DNA of 64,000 nt, taken from the NCBI RefSeq assembly GCF_964019385.1, contig NC_088643.1:50287395-50351394 (forward strand), read 5' to 3'. Of this stretch, positions 10,990-23,000 are shown piece by piece. This DNA is from Sycon ciliatum. Taxonomy: Eukaryota > Porifera > Calcarea > Leucosolenida > Sycettidae. The notes beneath the pieces were generated by a model. It had not been told where the DNA came from. It was given only the letters and a program-made list of their open reading frames with translations, and made no database searches. The translations under genes were made by a program, and so were the position numbers. The stretch's first letter is position 1, and each line of letters begins with the position of its first letter.

Positions 10990-13471
10990 CAATCTCAGGC
11001 ATGCTACAGAGAAGTATGCATTGGACCGATTTACGTATCTTCAAGTATTTGCCATGTGCTTCTATTCTCGTAGCTTCAGTGTGATTTATTTGTGATAATT
11101 ATATTGTCACCTTCAAACAACTGGGACGTACTCTATTCGATGCAGAGTACAACAGTAAGTTATATAGTAGCTTATAAGGAGCTAGGTGTTGCAAATCGAT
11201 CATGTCACCTCATGTGGCTGGTGGGCATTCTGGTTCCTACTCGAATTAATCCCCTGCTTCAAGGATTCACCTGGTGTTAGCTATGTTGGGCTCACTGTCT
11301 ACATGCCATGTCCACCTGCTACGCAAATGCAGGTACTTGAGAAAGGTGCACAGCAGCTCTGCTCGAGCAGCCAGTTTGAAATCCATATGGAATAATAGAA
11401 TTGTGTCTTTCCCTCAAATCAGTGAAGAATTGTGCTAATTGTTTATTTACTTGAAGTACTTATTTCTAGGTTCATTGACTACTCCTAAAGATTGCTTCTC
11501 TCTTCTCTTGCCCGAACAATTTCTGTCGTAAAGCGGCAGACTCAGCATTCTTACACGCAATTAGTAGCAATGATCCTATTCCTGTTGCTACAATACAATG
11601 CAGTGCTTTACAATTCTACTCTTCAACACATACAACATGTACTCATGACAGGGTAACAGCATGCCAGGTACAGCATACCAGGTACAGCATACCAGGTACA
11701 GCATGCCAGAATTTATAGCAACGACTCTTCTTCTGCCATTCAACATCATTCTGTTATTTAAAATACAATTCATATTGGATTTTCATTGAAATTACAACCA
11801 ACTGTCTCCTGTACACAATTGGCAGTACATGTGCTTGAGGTTCATTTCAGCCCTGCCACCCTGGATAACCATCACTCAACCATGGATAACCATCACCCAA
11901 CCCTGGATAACCATCACCCAACCCTGGATAACCATCACCCAACCCTGGATAACCATCACTCAACCATGGATATGCAGGTGCCGATCCAAACATGCTTCGC
12001 CAAGTGATTTTGTTGGTACTGTATTTCTTCCCTCGGAACTCTTCATGATCCTGATCCTGCCTTTTAAAACAGTTACAAGTATTAGTTGGCAACTGTGGGA
12101 AAGCAGAACAGTTGATACTTGAAGTATTAATGCATCGAAGCTTAGAACTTGCTTGGAAAAAGGCAGTTACTTGCTCACCGTAGCTGTAACATTGAACCCA
12201 GCACAATGTGCACTAAAACCTAGATTAGAAATGATGAGAGCTGGGGTTTTTCTCCATTTCGAGCCTCCCGTTCATCATGGTTGTTCGGATCCTGTAACAA
12301 TGACGTGTATGGCTTGCACTTTGCAGCTTGTCCTGGTTACAATCGTCTATCTAATCCCGCCCACTGACTGACTGACTGACTCAGTAGGTTGGTTGGGTTT
12401 ATTTGCCGCACGGACCGAACATAGTATTGACTGTGGATGCACATAATACGTACGGACTAGTATTGTAGGCTACCCTCGGTACGAAAGGGGGACTGGATAT
12501 TTCCCCGCTACCCTATAACTAACTAACTGTTACTTGTGCTGATGTAGGCAGTCACCATGGTCACGAGTCCAAGGTGCTACATCATGTAACCAGAGAGTCG
12601 TGACTCGTGAGAGCCCAGGCTAGCTGCAGGCTTTTCATGACTCCCTGGTTACAACATGCCAGTGGCCAGCATGCGGGTGATCAACGAAAACCGCTTCCCT
12701 CACACAGCCGCAGAGTACCGTAGTAGTAGTACAGTGTAGTAGTAGATCAAGATGCTCCGGCAGTCCTGCCTTCAGACTTCAGGGTGGGACCGCGAATGAA
12801 TGGATGTTTGCTGCTGAAACATTTTGTTGCCTGCCCTCGGCACTAACTTTGCTACAGGGCACTGTAAGACTTTCCCGAGCATGTTGATTTACCGGAGTAG
12901 AAAGGTAGAACGTCCAGGGGTGCTGTGCTGAAGCGAGAAATAATTCCATTGGCTTTACGGAGTGTGGAAATAGTCCTACGGTTCCAAACTGGTACGAACC
13001 CCCTTGAGAGATTCGGGCGGATGAATGACGAACTCAGCGCGGTTCGGCAGTGATTTCCACCAAAGAACCTGTGGCCCTGTGATACTGTATTGTGTGCCGT
13101 CTTCAGGCAACAACGTTACGTGCTACCCCGTGACTCGACAGTACAAGGTAGGTCTACGCTCCTAGCAACCAGCACTATGAAAGAACTTTGAAGCATTCCA
13201 TCATTTCGTCAGGCTCCATCAGCGATCTTCGTTCATCGGACGTGTCCAAACGAACTACACGTCTCGGCTTTGTCTGTTTGTTGATCAGTGGTTTAGACAA
13301 GAGCGGACAGAAACCCGCAGAGACACGAGTCGACGCGCAGGAATAAAAGGAAGTTGGGAGTTGACTTTAGTGTACTGTGTGTAGTATTTGGAGAAATTCG
13401 AAGTCACGCGTTAGTCGGAGTCAGAAGTCGGCATTCAACCGAGACATTAGGCTCTCCATCGTCCTGTAACG
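10990..13471. other. Spacer between transporters B and C
   Basis: No gene seen. It holds a 14-bp tandem repeat (11654-11706, unit CCAGGTACAGCATA), a 21-bp minisatellite (11859-11970), a short GACT run near 12362-12380 and a small inverted repeat at about 12585-12655 (TGTAACCAG arms). An A/T-rich ATAAAA at about 13342 lies 130 bp before the copy C start and could be a core promoter element; weak. Confidence 0.4.
11859..11970. repeat. 21-bp minisatellite, about 5 copies
   Basis: Tandem units of CCTGGATAACCATCACCCAA type, with CT/CC and CTGG/ATGG variants in the outer copies. Confidence 0.9.
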
Positions 13472-16400
13472 ATGAGTGTCGAGATCCGTGAGACACAGCC
13501 CTTGACGGGTCGAGCCGGCCGATTCACAGCGATAACGAGTAGATCTACGAACGAAGAGGGGACCAGCAATCGTAGTCGTGGCGGAGCGTGGCACCCATCT
13601 TACACGATCTTGGCCGTTGCCCTGCTGGAGCGAATCGGCAGAGCTGGCATAATTATCAATCTCGTCCAGTACCTGGAATACCATAGCTTTCTTGAATGGA
13701 GCACCGCGGACACCACCATTGCAGCACTACTGTGCACCAAGCTGTCATTCATGGGAGCTGTTTTCTCGGGCTTACTGGCGGACACACTGTTTGGACACTA
13801 CCGTGTGCTACTGGCCTCGCTGGTACTGCAGTTTGTCGGTTCGCTGCTTCTGCTGGCGGCCACTGTGGAGGAGTTTGAATCGCAGCGCGATGACGTGCAC
13901 CAAGGGTCTTTTGAAGGCCTGGTGACATCTGGATTAGTCCTGTTCGGGCTCGGTGTAGCGGGGTGTAGTGGCACCGAGATTCCGCTAGGCGTCAGCCAGC
14001 ACGCCCTGCGAGGCGAGACCGAGCAGAAGGCAAAGTCGTTCTTCCCGCGCTACTACTGGTTCCAGAACGTTGGCGCAGTGCTGGGCGTGTCCGTCATTGG
14101 AACCGTCCAAGTGCAGGCCAAGCACAACCTACACGTATACGGGTATGTGCTACCGCCAGTGTTCTTCTTTCTCAGCATTGTGACTTTCCTCGTGCTCAAT
14201 CGAGGCATACTGACGGAGACACCTTCCCGTGCTCATCCATTCACCGACACGTGGCGAACAATGAAGGAAGCTGTTCGAGTCCGATGGCGCCGGAGAGGAA
14301 GAGTGACACTAGGCAGCGTTGCTCACGCCGCCAACCGGCAGTACTGGAAGAACACAAAGGGATCACTTGCCAACTGGGTACGCTACGCCGAGGAGAGCCA
14401 TGGCGGGTGCATTCTGTACAACACGGTCGCCAGAGTGCACAACTTTCTCTCTGTTATTGCCATCCTGGCAGCTATGGTGTTTTGTGAAGTAACTATAGCA
14501 CAGGTGAGTCGTGAGACAAGTACAGTAGCAAGGAAACCAGCAGTGCACAGTTGTCTAGTACACAGCAGTGCCTACGAAGGGCTATATGCATTGGGAAAAC
14601 AAGCGCGCGCGTGTTAATAAGTGGAACCATGCATTGTACAGTGGCGCTTTCAATACCATCTGCTCTTCTCAAAGTGATAAGGCCTTAACAGTTGATGAAG
14701 CAGCTCAGTGTTACGTCATCAGTGCCTTTCTATTCCATGCATCACTTGATGTAAACTACTATAGTCAGGGCTAAAGAAGTCTGATCCACCTAGCATAGAG
14801 AGGCAGGAGGTGTGTGTGTGTGGGGGGGGGGGGAGTACTCTGCGTCGCGACATCTAATACTTGAGAACACGCTTGTTATTTTAGCAGTGCAATTCACTGG
14901 GCCATCCCTATGCTGTTGTCTACTTGTTGGGGGGGGGGGGGGTCTTTGGTGCCAAACTACAGTACACTGCACTTTACTGTGAAGCAGCAGCATACCAAAG
15001 CAAGCACTGACATGTTCAATTTTGTAATCTATTCAGTGACTTCGCATGCAAATACGCCAGTTCACACAATCGAGAAGACATTTTCTTTCACCTATCAAAC
15101 TTTTTCTTTCGTTTTCATTTTTTTCTTGATTGTGTGGACTTGCGTCTTTGCATGCGAAGAATTTTGGTCAAGATATCCAGTTTGTGCTTGTCTATTTGTC
15201 TTCTTTTTACTGAATGCTGTTCAGACCTACACATCCTTTGTCTCCCAAGGAAACGTTATGTCCCTGCCCATTCCAAGGGACTCTGAAAGCCGCAGCTCCT
15301 TCTACATCCCTGCTTCGTTCTTCGCCAGCTTCAACAACGTGGGAGTCCTCCTGGGAATTCCCCTCGTCGTCTTCATCGTCTACCCGTGCTGGCAGCGCTT
15401 CTCCGGTGGCACCCCACCGAGTCACCTGAAGCGCATCACGGTGGGCATGGTGATCGCCATTCTGGCAATTGCGGCCGCTGCTGTTCTCGAAGTGGAGAGG
15501 AGAAGCGAGGGCAGGTGGAACTCTACAGTAGTGGTAGACCATGACAATCCCGGCAACCCCAGTACCATCTTGACTGTGTCCAGTGTCTCCATATCCTACC
15601 AGATACCGCAGTACACCTTGTCGGGAATCTCCGAAGTCTTCATTATTATCTCAGGTAGGCGTGTGTACGTCCTATGTTTTCATATGACTTTATCTCATAG
15701 CATAGAAATACTGTTCCAGTTAGAACCAGCCATGATAGGAATAATGATGATAGAGAATCTGAGGCGTTACTGCTTGTGCATGTTACAGAAAGAAAGAATT
15801 GGTCAGAGAGGTGAACACACTAGTGGGGATGCAAAGCGCATAGGCTAAGCAAGCAACGTTATACGCTCAATTGACTACCATATTTCCCCTAATATAAGTC
15901 GCACCTTTTTATACAAAAATTCAAGGGTGAGAAAGGGGGTGCGACTTACAATCGAGCATGACTTACTACTGAAGTGATCATATCGAAACAATATTGCTGA
16001 AACCTGAAAAATGGGGGTGCAACTTATAATTGACTGCGACTTATAATCGGGGAAATACGCGAGCAAGGTAATTTCTTTCATGCTCACTGTGTGCGCCAAA
16101 AATACTCCTTGCAGTAATGCATTATAAGGTTTGGCAAATAACGTCCTATAACTAGTTACTTCAGGTACATAGGAAAGTTGGCGACAGATGCCTGGCCACA
16201 CTTCAGTTTCGTGCCAATCAGCAGATAGAGCCATGTACCTTGGACAGCTAGCATCCACACATGATGCAAATTCAAATCTTTAAAAAAAATTAGAAAACCC
16301 CATCAACCTAACTGTGTGGTCTGTGAAGGCATATACACACATACTTCAGTAGATCAATGAGCTGGACTGGGGAAAGTCTAGCACTGTCAGTCTCAAGTTC

Positions 16401-16990
16401 ATCGGACCGCCTGAGGCCGGACGCTTTTTTAATGTAGCAGGCGGCTGGAAAGGAATTTGTCTGCTCGGCAGACATGGTTGGGCTGTGTTAAATGTGATGG
16501 ACTGGCTATGCAGTTCAAAGTCCGTGAAGCTCCATGGCCACCACGGCAATCCACATGCAAGTACTGTATCACTAATGGCACTTCACGCCGTGCAGCAGCT
16601 GACCAATGAGGTTATCCGCCAAAATGGGTGCCTGTTGTTTCTCATGTGTTTGTGACAGCTCTGGAGTTTGCGTATTCGCGGTCACCGACTGGTATGAAGG
16701 GGATATCGGTTGGTCTCGTGTATGGCTTGGCAGGCCTGACATCCATTGTCAATGTCGGCGTGCTGCAGCTGATTCAGGCGCACGATAAAACATTGTTCTA
16801 CGTGAATGGCACCCAAGGAAAGGTACATTTCTATTTCATTGCCCTCGGCTGTATTATGGTGGTCGGTTTGGCAATCTTCCAAGTGGCCGCCAGCCGCTTC
16901 AAGACAGCACCCATCTATGCTTCAACTTCCACCGAAAAAAAGTCCTACAATGCAACGTATAGTGCGGCGGTGCGGAGTTTTGCAGCATAA
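13472..16990 (+). CDS. POT/SLC15-like proton-coupled oligopeptide transporter, copy C
   Basis: Exons 13472-14503, 15225-15654 and 16659-16990 give 597 codons plus stop. Splice sites are CACAG|GTGAGT, TTCAG|ACC, TCAG|GTAGGC and GACAG|CTCTGG. The start ATG has A at -3. It shares the intron phases 0 and 1 with A, B and D. Motifs: ALLERIGRAGIIINLVQYL, GAVFSGLLADTLFGHYRVLL, FFPRYYWFQNVGAVLG, QIPQYTLSGISEVF and LEFAYSRSPTGMKG. The N-terminus reads ETQPLTG, close to ERQPLTG of copy A. The soluble loop before TM7 is rich in Arg/Lys and ends KGSLANWVRYAEESHGG, the most conserved stretch among the four copies. The first Glu of ExxER is Ala here. Membrane transport role from family; substrate unknown. 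Confidence 0.9.
15881..16057. mobile_element. 177-bp MITE in copy C intron 2
   Basis: Inverted ends TATTTCCCC(T/G)A(A/T)TATAAGTCGCA at 15881 and, reversed, at 16057. Internal sub-repeats of the GCGACTTATAAT type are also present. It resembles the widespread 'TATAAGTCGCAC' MITEs of animal genomes. Confidence 0.75.
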
Positions 16991-17057
16991 CAAAAAATAG
17001 TCGTAAAATACCGGTATTATACGACTCCCTGGCATGACATACTTACTAATGGGAGTA

Positions 17058-17295
17058 CTGTAAAAGCCATTCTTCTAACGAGGCGCATACATAACGATTT
17101 CCCAAAATTGACTAGTTAACGTGTACCAAAGGTAACGATTGTCACTCATTCTGAACGCTCAATGGGACAGTATATGTATCGATTTCTGTATAACGATTTC
17201 TATTTTAACGACAGATTTCTCTTCGTTAACTCGTTAGAGTTAGCACTTTGTTATATATATATAAATATGTATATACATGTATATGGCTTTTACAG
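17058..17295. mobile_element. 238-bp MITE with TA target duplication
   Basis: Ends CTGTAAAAGCCAT and ATGGCTTTTACAG are exact complements flanked on both sides by TA (17056-17057, 17296-17297), the Tc1/mariner pattern. The body repeats TAACGATTTC-like words and a (TA)n stretch; no open frame. Confidence 0.75.
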
Positions 17296-17791
17296 TAATG
17301 CATAACACTGCTTTAGAACACTGCGCATCACTGAATCCATTCGGCCAACAATATTTTCAAACTCAATACTCGCCTACTTCGAAGTAGTTAGTAAAATAAT
17401 ATTTTACTATGTAACAGTAATTATTCTACTACAGTACATTGTGATTTCCTTGAATGTAAAAATAAGGTTGAGAAGCATCGCTGTGAGGTAGCGGAGTGAC
17501 TGCAAAGTTTATGCCAAGCAATCAAATATCACAAGTAATTCTTCCCATTTTTTTCTTCGATATTATTCTGCTTCTTTTTCTGCCCTATACAATTATACAT
17601 AGCGTCACTCTGCTTTGAATGCACTACATGAATACTCTTAAAGCAGTCTAACTACAATTTGAAGAAGTTCGCCGTTACGCTACAGAGGTGTGTTGGAGCT
17701 AGGTGTCGAATGCCTCATTACTAGTACTCTGTCAGTTTTGTGCCCAGTTGTTGCACTTTCTGGCTGTATAGTGGTTACAGTGTTGCACAGT

Positions 17792-18205
17792 TACCGTACT
17801 CGCGCGATTAGAGCCCTCTCTTGAGTAGTGCCCTATCTCGAATAGTGCCCTAGTCTCCAAGAGCCAGTGAAGAATTTAAAAAAACAAAAACAAAAAACGG
17901 CCCTCTCTTGAATAGTGCCCCCCCCCCCCCCCCGGTCTTGTAACCAAGCCCATGTGCAAGTTTGGTGCTCTTTTGCTAATGTTCTTGGTCGTTGCTTTGC
18001 ACTGGTGTTTACAGGAACAAAATCGCAGTTCTTGTTCCCGTTTCTGTGGAGTCGTGAGCGTTTGGCTCTGTTTTTCTTTGTTTTAGGCTGGATGACGCAA
18101 ATGCACCAGCAATGAAAAAATAGTGCCCTCTCTTGAATAGTGCCCCATCTGTAATGGACATTGAAAAAATAATGCCCCAGGGGCACTAATCGCGCGAGTA
18201 CGGTA
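17792..18205. mobile_element. 414-bp MITE with TACCGTACTCGCGCGATTA ends
   Basis: The 19-bp terminal inverted repeats are perfect. Sub-terminal repeats of GCCCTCTCTTGAATAGTGCC type occur on both sides, on the left next to a C16-type homopolymer near 17920. No coding capacity. Confidence 0.8.
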
Positions 18206-18773
18206 CTCTAAACTCGTATCCATAATGTTCCTTTCCTTTCTGCAACGCTAACTATTATTATTACTAGTCTTGTGCCAGTTGTGGCAAATGTTAGTGTAAA
18301 ACAAGGCAAGACTCAACTGTACTGACGAGTGCTAGTAGCCATAGTTACTTTCTGTGTCAGCTGACGTGCTGTGTTCTGTCATCATGGTCGAGTGCAAAGA
18401 CTAATAAGGACTGCATTGGCTCGAAAACAATAAAAATAGCTAGGTGACCATGAATGGCATGATTGATGACAGGGTTGGGGAAAATAACTGAAAAGTACCT
18501 GTCCAGCTGTTGGCTGGATTGTCGTGTGCACGTGTTGTTTACCTCAAAATCGCGCTCCAACATTCCATTCTCTATTCTTGTCATCATGGTTGGATTATCA
18601 TCACTATCTCAGTATCGGGTTCTAAAATTAATGGTCCTGGATGAAACGTTCATGAAACAAGCAGTTGAAGCTCGCTCTGAGAAAGTATCTTCGCCTTCAG
18701 AGTTTAGTGCAAAAGTACCAGTTTGAAAAAGCGGCTATCCATTCATTTCCTTCGCGCCGCTATCCAAGAGAGA

Positions 18774-21700
18774 ATGAGTTGTGGTGTTCGTGAAAGCGAA
18801 AGGTTACCGCTGACCGCCGGCGAAAACCAAACAAGTAGCGCCAAGAAGAGGAGTAGCCAACGTTGTTTGAACTGGCATCCGTCCTACACAGTGCTGGCTG
18901 CGACGTTCCTAGAGAGAGTGGCCTTTGTGAGTCTCCTTGCTGTGTTCACCGAGTATCATGAATTCATCGCCGGAGGCAACCCCACAACATCTAAAGTCCT
19001 TCTGCTGCTCTGTACCAAGGTGTCGTATGTCGGCGCGGTATTTTCTGGACTATTGGCGGATACGGTGTTAGGGCACTACCGAGTGTTGCTCATCTCCATA
19101 CTGATGCAGTTTGCAGGGTCGCTGCTAGTATTGGCTGCAATAATCCACAACACGATGCAGAGCGCGAGAGAAGAGGTAAATGTGGTGCAAGACTCTCTAT
19201 TCGATCGTCTAGTAACACCTGGACTGGTGTTGTTTGGCCTCGGCGTGGCTGGAGCAGGTGGCACGGAGGTTCCTCTTGGTGTGAGTCAGCACAGCCTCCT
19301 TGGCGAGGCTGAACAGAAGGCCAAGGCGTTCTTTCCGCGCTACTACTTTCTGATAGGCGCTGGTGTGGTCATCGGTGCAGGCATTGGCATAGTGACGGCT
19401 CAAGGCGCTGCGTACCAAATATACGGCCATGTACTGCCAAGCGTCTTCTACTTCTTCAGCTTCCTAGTTCTAGCTTTGAGTAGAGGCGTGCGCACGGAAA
19501 AACCTTCCAGAGCTCATCCGCTCTCTGACGTGTGGCGTGTTGCAAAAGAGGCGATGAAGGTCATCTGGAGGAGGCCAGCTAGTCGCGGCGGAGGTGGCAG
19601 GAGATCAATGGCGGCAAGTAGCAGCGTGGCTCCATATACGGGCAGAGTGTACTGGAAGAACTCAAAGGGATCCCTCGCCGATTGGGTGCGCTATGCAGAG
19701 GAGAGCCATGGGGGAAGTATTCAGTACAACACAGTCGCAAGGGTGCACAACTTTCTCTCCGCTGTTGCTGTGCTCGCTGCAATGGTGATTGTCGGTGTCA
19801 CCATCAACCAGGTAGGGGGCTAAGCGGTATGCATGATTCAGCCATCCATTATGAACAATGATACTGGCACAGTGCTTTATAACACTGTCATGCCCCAGTC
19901 TTCTCAAATCTGCATGCGTGTTGTCGGGGCCTTTCAACTTCTTGCTTCTGTGTGTGTGTGTGCGTGTGAAAAGACCAAAAATAGGGATTCACTGGCCAGA
20001 AAAAGTCACTTCGAATAGCTGTATGGTGTAGACCAGGCTGAATAGTGACGGTCAATTCTTCAGCCTTGCAAGCTGTTGAATGGTGTAATCCCAGCACAAG
20101 TTGCTATGTCTAACATAGCTGTTCGTTATCATCGCTTCCGCGATGGGCAGGTCTGAAGTGAGGTGAGGTGTGCGTGTGTGTGTGACAGAGAGGGAGGGGC
20201 AGCAAGATTGGGGAATCAGTCGGTACCTACACTCCACAGTGGAATCTGAGTGTAGGGAATCAGCTAGCAGTTCGGGTGCTTTGCAAACCCAGACCTGCAG
20301 CAAGCACTGGGCTACGTACAGGTGCAGGGCGCTACACAATGTATGCGCTTGTTCTTGATTTAGAATGCACGCATAGTATATTGCTCATGTCATGGAGATG
20401 TTGACATCCTTCTGCTCTATCTCTTTGTTTGGTGTGCTATTTTTGTTCAGAATTTGGCTGTTTTCATTTCACAAGGTAATCGTATGACCGTGCCACGGAT
20501 GAGCGCATCTCTCTACGTGCCAGCTTCAGCTGTTGCTCTCTTTGATACCCTGGGCGTTCTTCTGGGAATTCCCCTTGTGACCTATGTCATCTACCCATGT
20601 TGGCGCTCCTTTTCCGGTGGCACGCCGCCGAGTCACCTGCAGCGCATCACAGTGGGCATACTCATTGCAATGCTGGGTACTGTAGCAGCTACAATACTGG
20701 AAGTGGAGAGAAGAAAAGAGGGCAGGTGGAACTCTACGGTCATCGAAGACCCTGACAATCCCAACCGGACACTCACCATCTCCAGCGTCTCCATCTTCTG
20801 GCAGATACCACAATACACACTCTGTGGACTGTCAGAAGTGTTCGTCCTCCTTTCAGGTACAGCATTCATTATTAGAGGAACGATAGTCAGCCACTCGATC
20901 TCTGCGTAGTGCGTAGTGCGTAGTTAGCGGTTTGTAAGGTTTCAAGCCTGATAGGTTGTAATGAAGTAATAGTGCCATAGCTACTTCACAGCGTTATTTT
21001 GTTGCTCGGCTTTACCCTTGGCAATTGCATAGGTGATAATATGGGCTTAATGTTATACAGAGGGTATCGCACTTAGAAGTGCTTATGTATTGGATAGTTG
21101 TGCTGTAGGAAACTACACATTACAAGCAGTTCAGTCAGTCTACTTATAAAGTGTTGAGCGGTACTAGCCAGTCGGCTAGCATTTTAATGAAGGCTTCATG
21201 TTCAACAAGTACATGACATCGTGCATTGAATTGGGTTATGGTCTATGGCCATGAGCCACTCAGAAGCCTACCTACCGAGTTCAAGTCCCGTTCGGAATGC
21301 GTGAATTTTTCTCCCATGCCGCAAGTAGGTACTTAAAGGTCGTGACCTGGCATGAGGCTAGCACGAATGCAGTCGATGGGATTTTCAGACAATGGCCACT
21401 TTACTTGTCTGATCACCTCACTGCCGCCCCATGCTTTAGGAGCTGCATCTGCACTTTAATCCTTGCAGGGTGTGTGTGTGGGGGGGGGGGGGCAATCCAA
21501 TTAACTCATGTGCAAGCCGTGAAATTGTATGTACATGTACATGCCTGTACTGCTACACGTTTGTCTTGTTGGCAGGTATGGAGTTCGCGTATTCTCGCTC
21601 TCCAACCGGCATGAAGGGAATATCCATAGGCTTTGGCTACGCATTCCTGGGCTTATCGGCGGCCGGTAGCGTCGTACTTCTGTGGATAATGCAGCAGCGC

Positions 21701-21907
21701 TTTGAATCCCTGACATACTTAGACGATGCTCAAGGTGAAGTGCACCTCTACTTCATTGTTCTTGGTGGTATCCTAGCCGTTGGCTTGGCGGTGTTCCAGG
21801 CGGTGGCCATGCATTTCAAGACGGCGCCTATCTACGGCTTAGAGACGATGAGCCAATCGCATCCAGCCACATACAGCACAAGCACTGCTATGCACAGTTC
21901 TGTCTAA
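18774..21907 (+). CDS. POT/SLC15-like proton-coupled oligopeptide transporter, copy D
   Basis: Exons 18774-19811, 20451-20856 and 21576-21907 give 591 codons plus stop. Junctions: AACCAG|GTAGGG, GTTCAG|AAT, TCAG|GTACAG and GGCAG|GTATGG. The first ATG of the frame is 18774 (A at -3). It is the most diverged copy. TM1 reads TFLERVAFVSLLAVFTEY without the NLVQYL found in A-C. The FFPRYYFLIGAGVV segment lacks the Asn that A, B and C keep (FFPRYYWxxNxG). Exon 2 is 15 bp shorter than in A/B. QIPQYTLCGLSEVF and MEFAYSRSPTGMKG are retained. It ends about 1.1 kb from the E1 gene, which converges on it. Possibly altered in transport mechanism. Confidence 0.87.
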
Positions 21908-23000
21908 CAGTTGCTGTTAGCGGCAACACTACAAACTACCCATCACACAGTTACTGTTAGCGGCAACACTACAAACTAACCATCACACCAAGTCCAGGTT
22001 TACAACAGTTCATTTTACAGTAATACGTGCGGTACTTTACACCATCTCAACTTACGGCTTTTAAAATATATTTTGTTATCTTACCGATGATTCACTGGAC
22101 CCGGAATCCTGTCCAGACCTTCCTTTTATACATGTATACATTAACCAACAGATAGCAATCAGCTGCACAAGTTATAGCAGTGATCTGTTTTTTCACATTG
22201 TCAAGTATCTACAGTCACTGAGGCAGCACATCTACAGTCACTGAGGTAGCACATCTAAGACTCTCCGGCCGTCAGAATTCCTTGCGGATTAGCACTCTGA
22301 CTTTGAAAATGCTTTGTTTGTTCATTAGCGGCATTGGTTGCCATCGGTTTCAACCAGTGACTCTGAGCTCCGCTGACAAGACCAAATAAGGTCGAAACAG
22401 CTTACTGTTCGAATATTGTGTATAAGAAAGGTATACCTTTGAAGCACTTTTCTTTACCAATTATGAAATAAGTTCGCATCTTTCCGTCAAACCAGTGGAT
22501 AATAATTATCATAGTTATTATAATAATTATATTATCATATCTACGGAGATTCAGTTTTCAATTAAAAATCACGTGCATAAGGAACACACAAAGGCCGCAA
22601 AAGCCAGGAAGGAAATAATGGTCCTGGCAGTGATGCCACTAATACTTGTGAAAAATAGAGCGGCACCTGTGTAAGTGGTTGGATCAGTTATGTTAAAGGT
22701 GTAATCTGCCCATTGTCCATGGTTGCAAGAATATAATTTATTATTTATGACAAAGCCAGCTGTCTGTACCCATGCCCAAACCCCAGGACGACCAGCATGA
22801 AGGCAGGTCAGGGTCACATGACACACACTGCAGTGAAATCTACACAGAGTAGAGCAGTGTAACTGCACCATGCAAACTGAGTCACACACTTTTTACAGCG
22901 ATTAGATTTGGAAAGTTAAAAAATGGGGGACCGAGAGACACAGACCGTGACACACAGAGAAAGAGGATACACCAAGAGCTGTTGATGTGCATAAGAGAAC
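21908..23000. other. Convergent 3' spacer between transporter D and the E1 gene
   Basis: It holds a 46-bp direct duplication immediately after the D stop (about 21908-21990, TGTTAGCGGCAACACTACAA) and a 25-bp one (about 22206-22255). A minus-strand AATAAA at 22742-22737 is a candidate E1 polyadenylation signal about 260 bp past its stop. A 106-codon minus frame at 22889-22569 has a hydrophobic end but no family I recognise. Confidence 0.4.

Larger units (their letters stand above)
16991..18773. other. Spacer between transporters C and D
   Basis: No gene seen. It contains two MITEs (17058-17295 and 17792-18205), listed separately, and an AT-rich stretch around 17250. The remaining ~570 bp before the D start presumably includes its promoter, but I see no clear element. 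Confidence 0.4.

Noticed and set aside
21278..21296. GAGTTCAAGTCCCG resembling a tRNA T-loop (B box)
   Set aside because: No A box, anticodon arm or acceptor stem could be built around it.
22569..22889. 106-codon minus-strand frame with a hydrophobic C-terminus
   Set aside because: No family recognised and no convincing splice partners; it falls in the probable E1 3'UTR.
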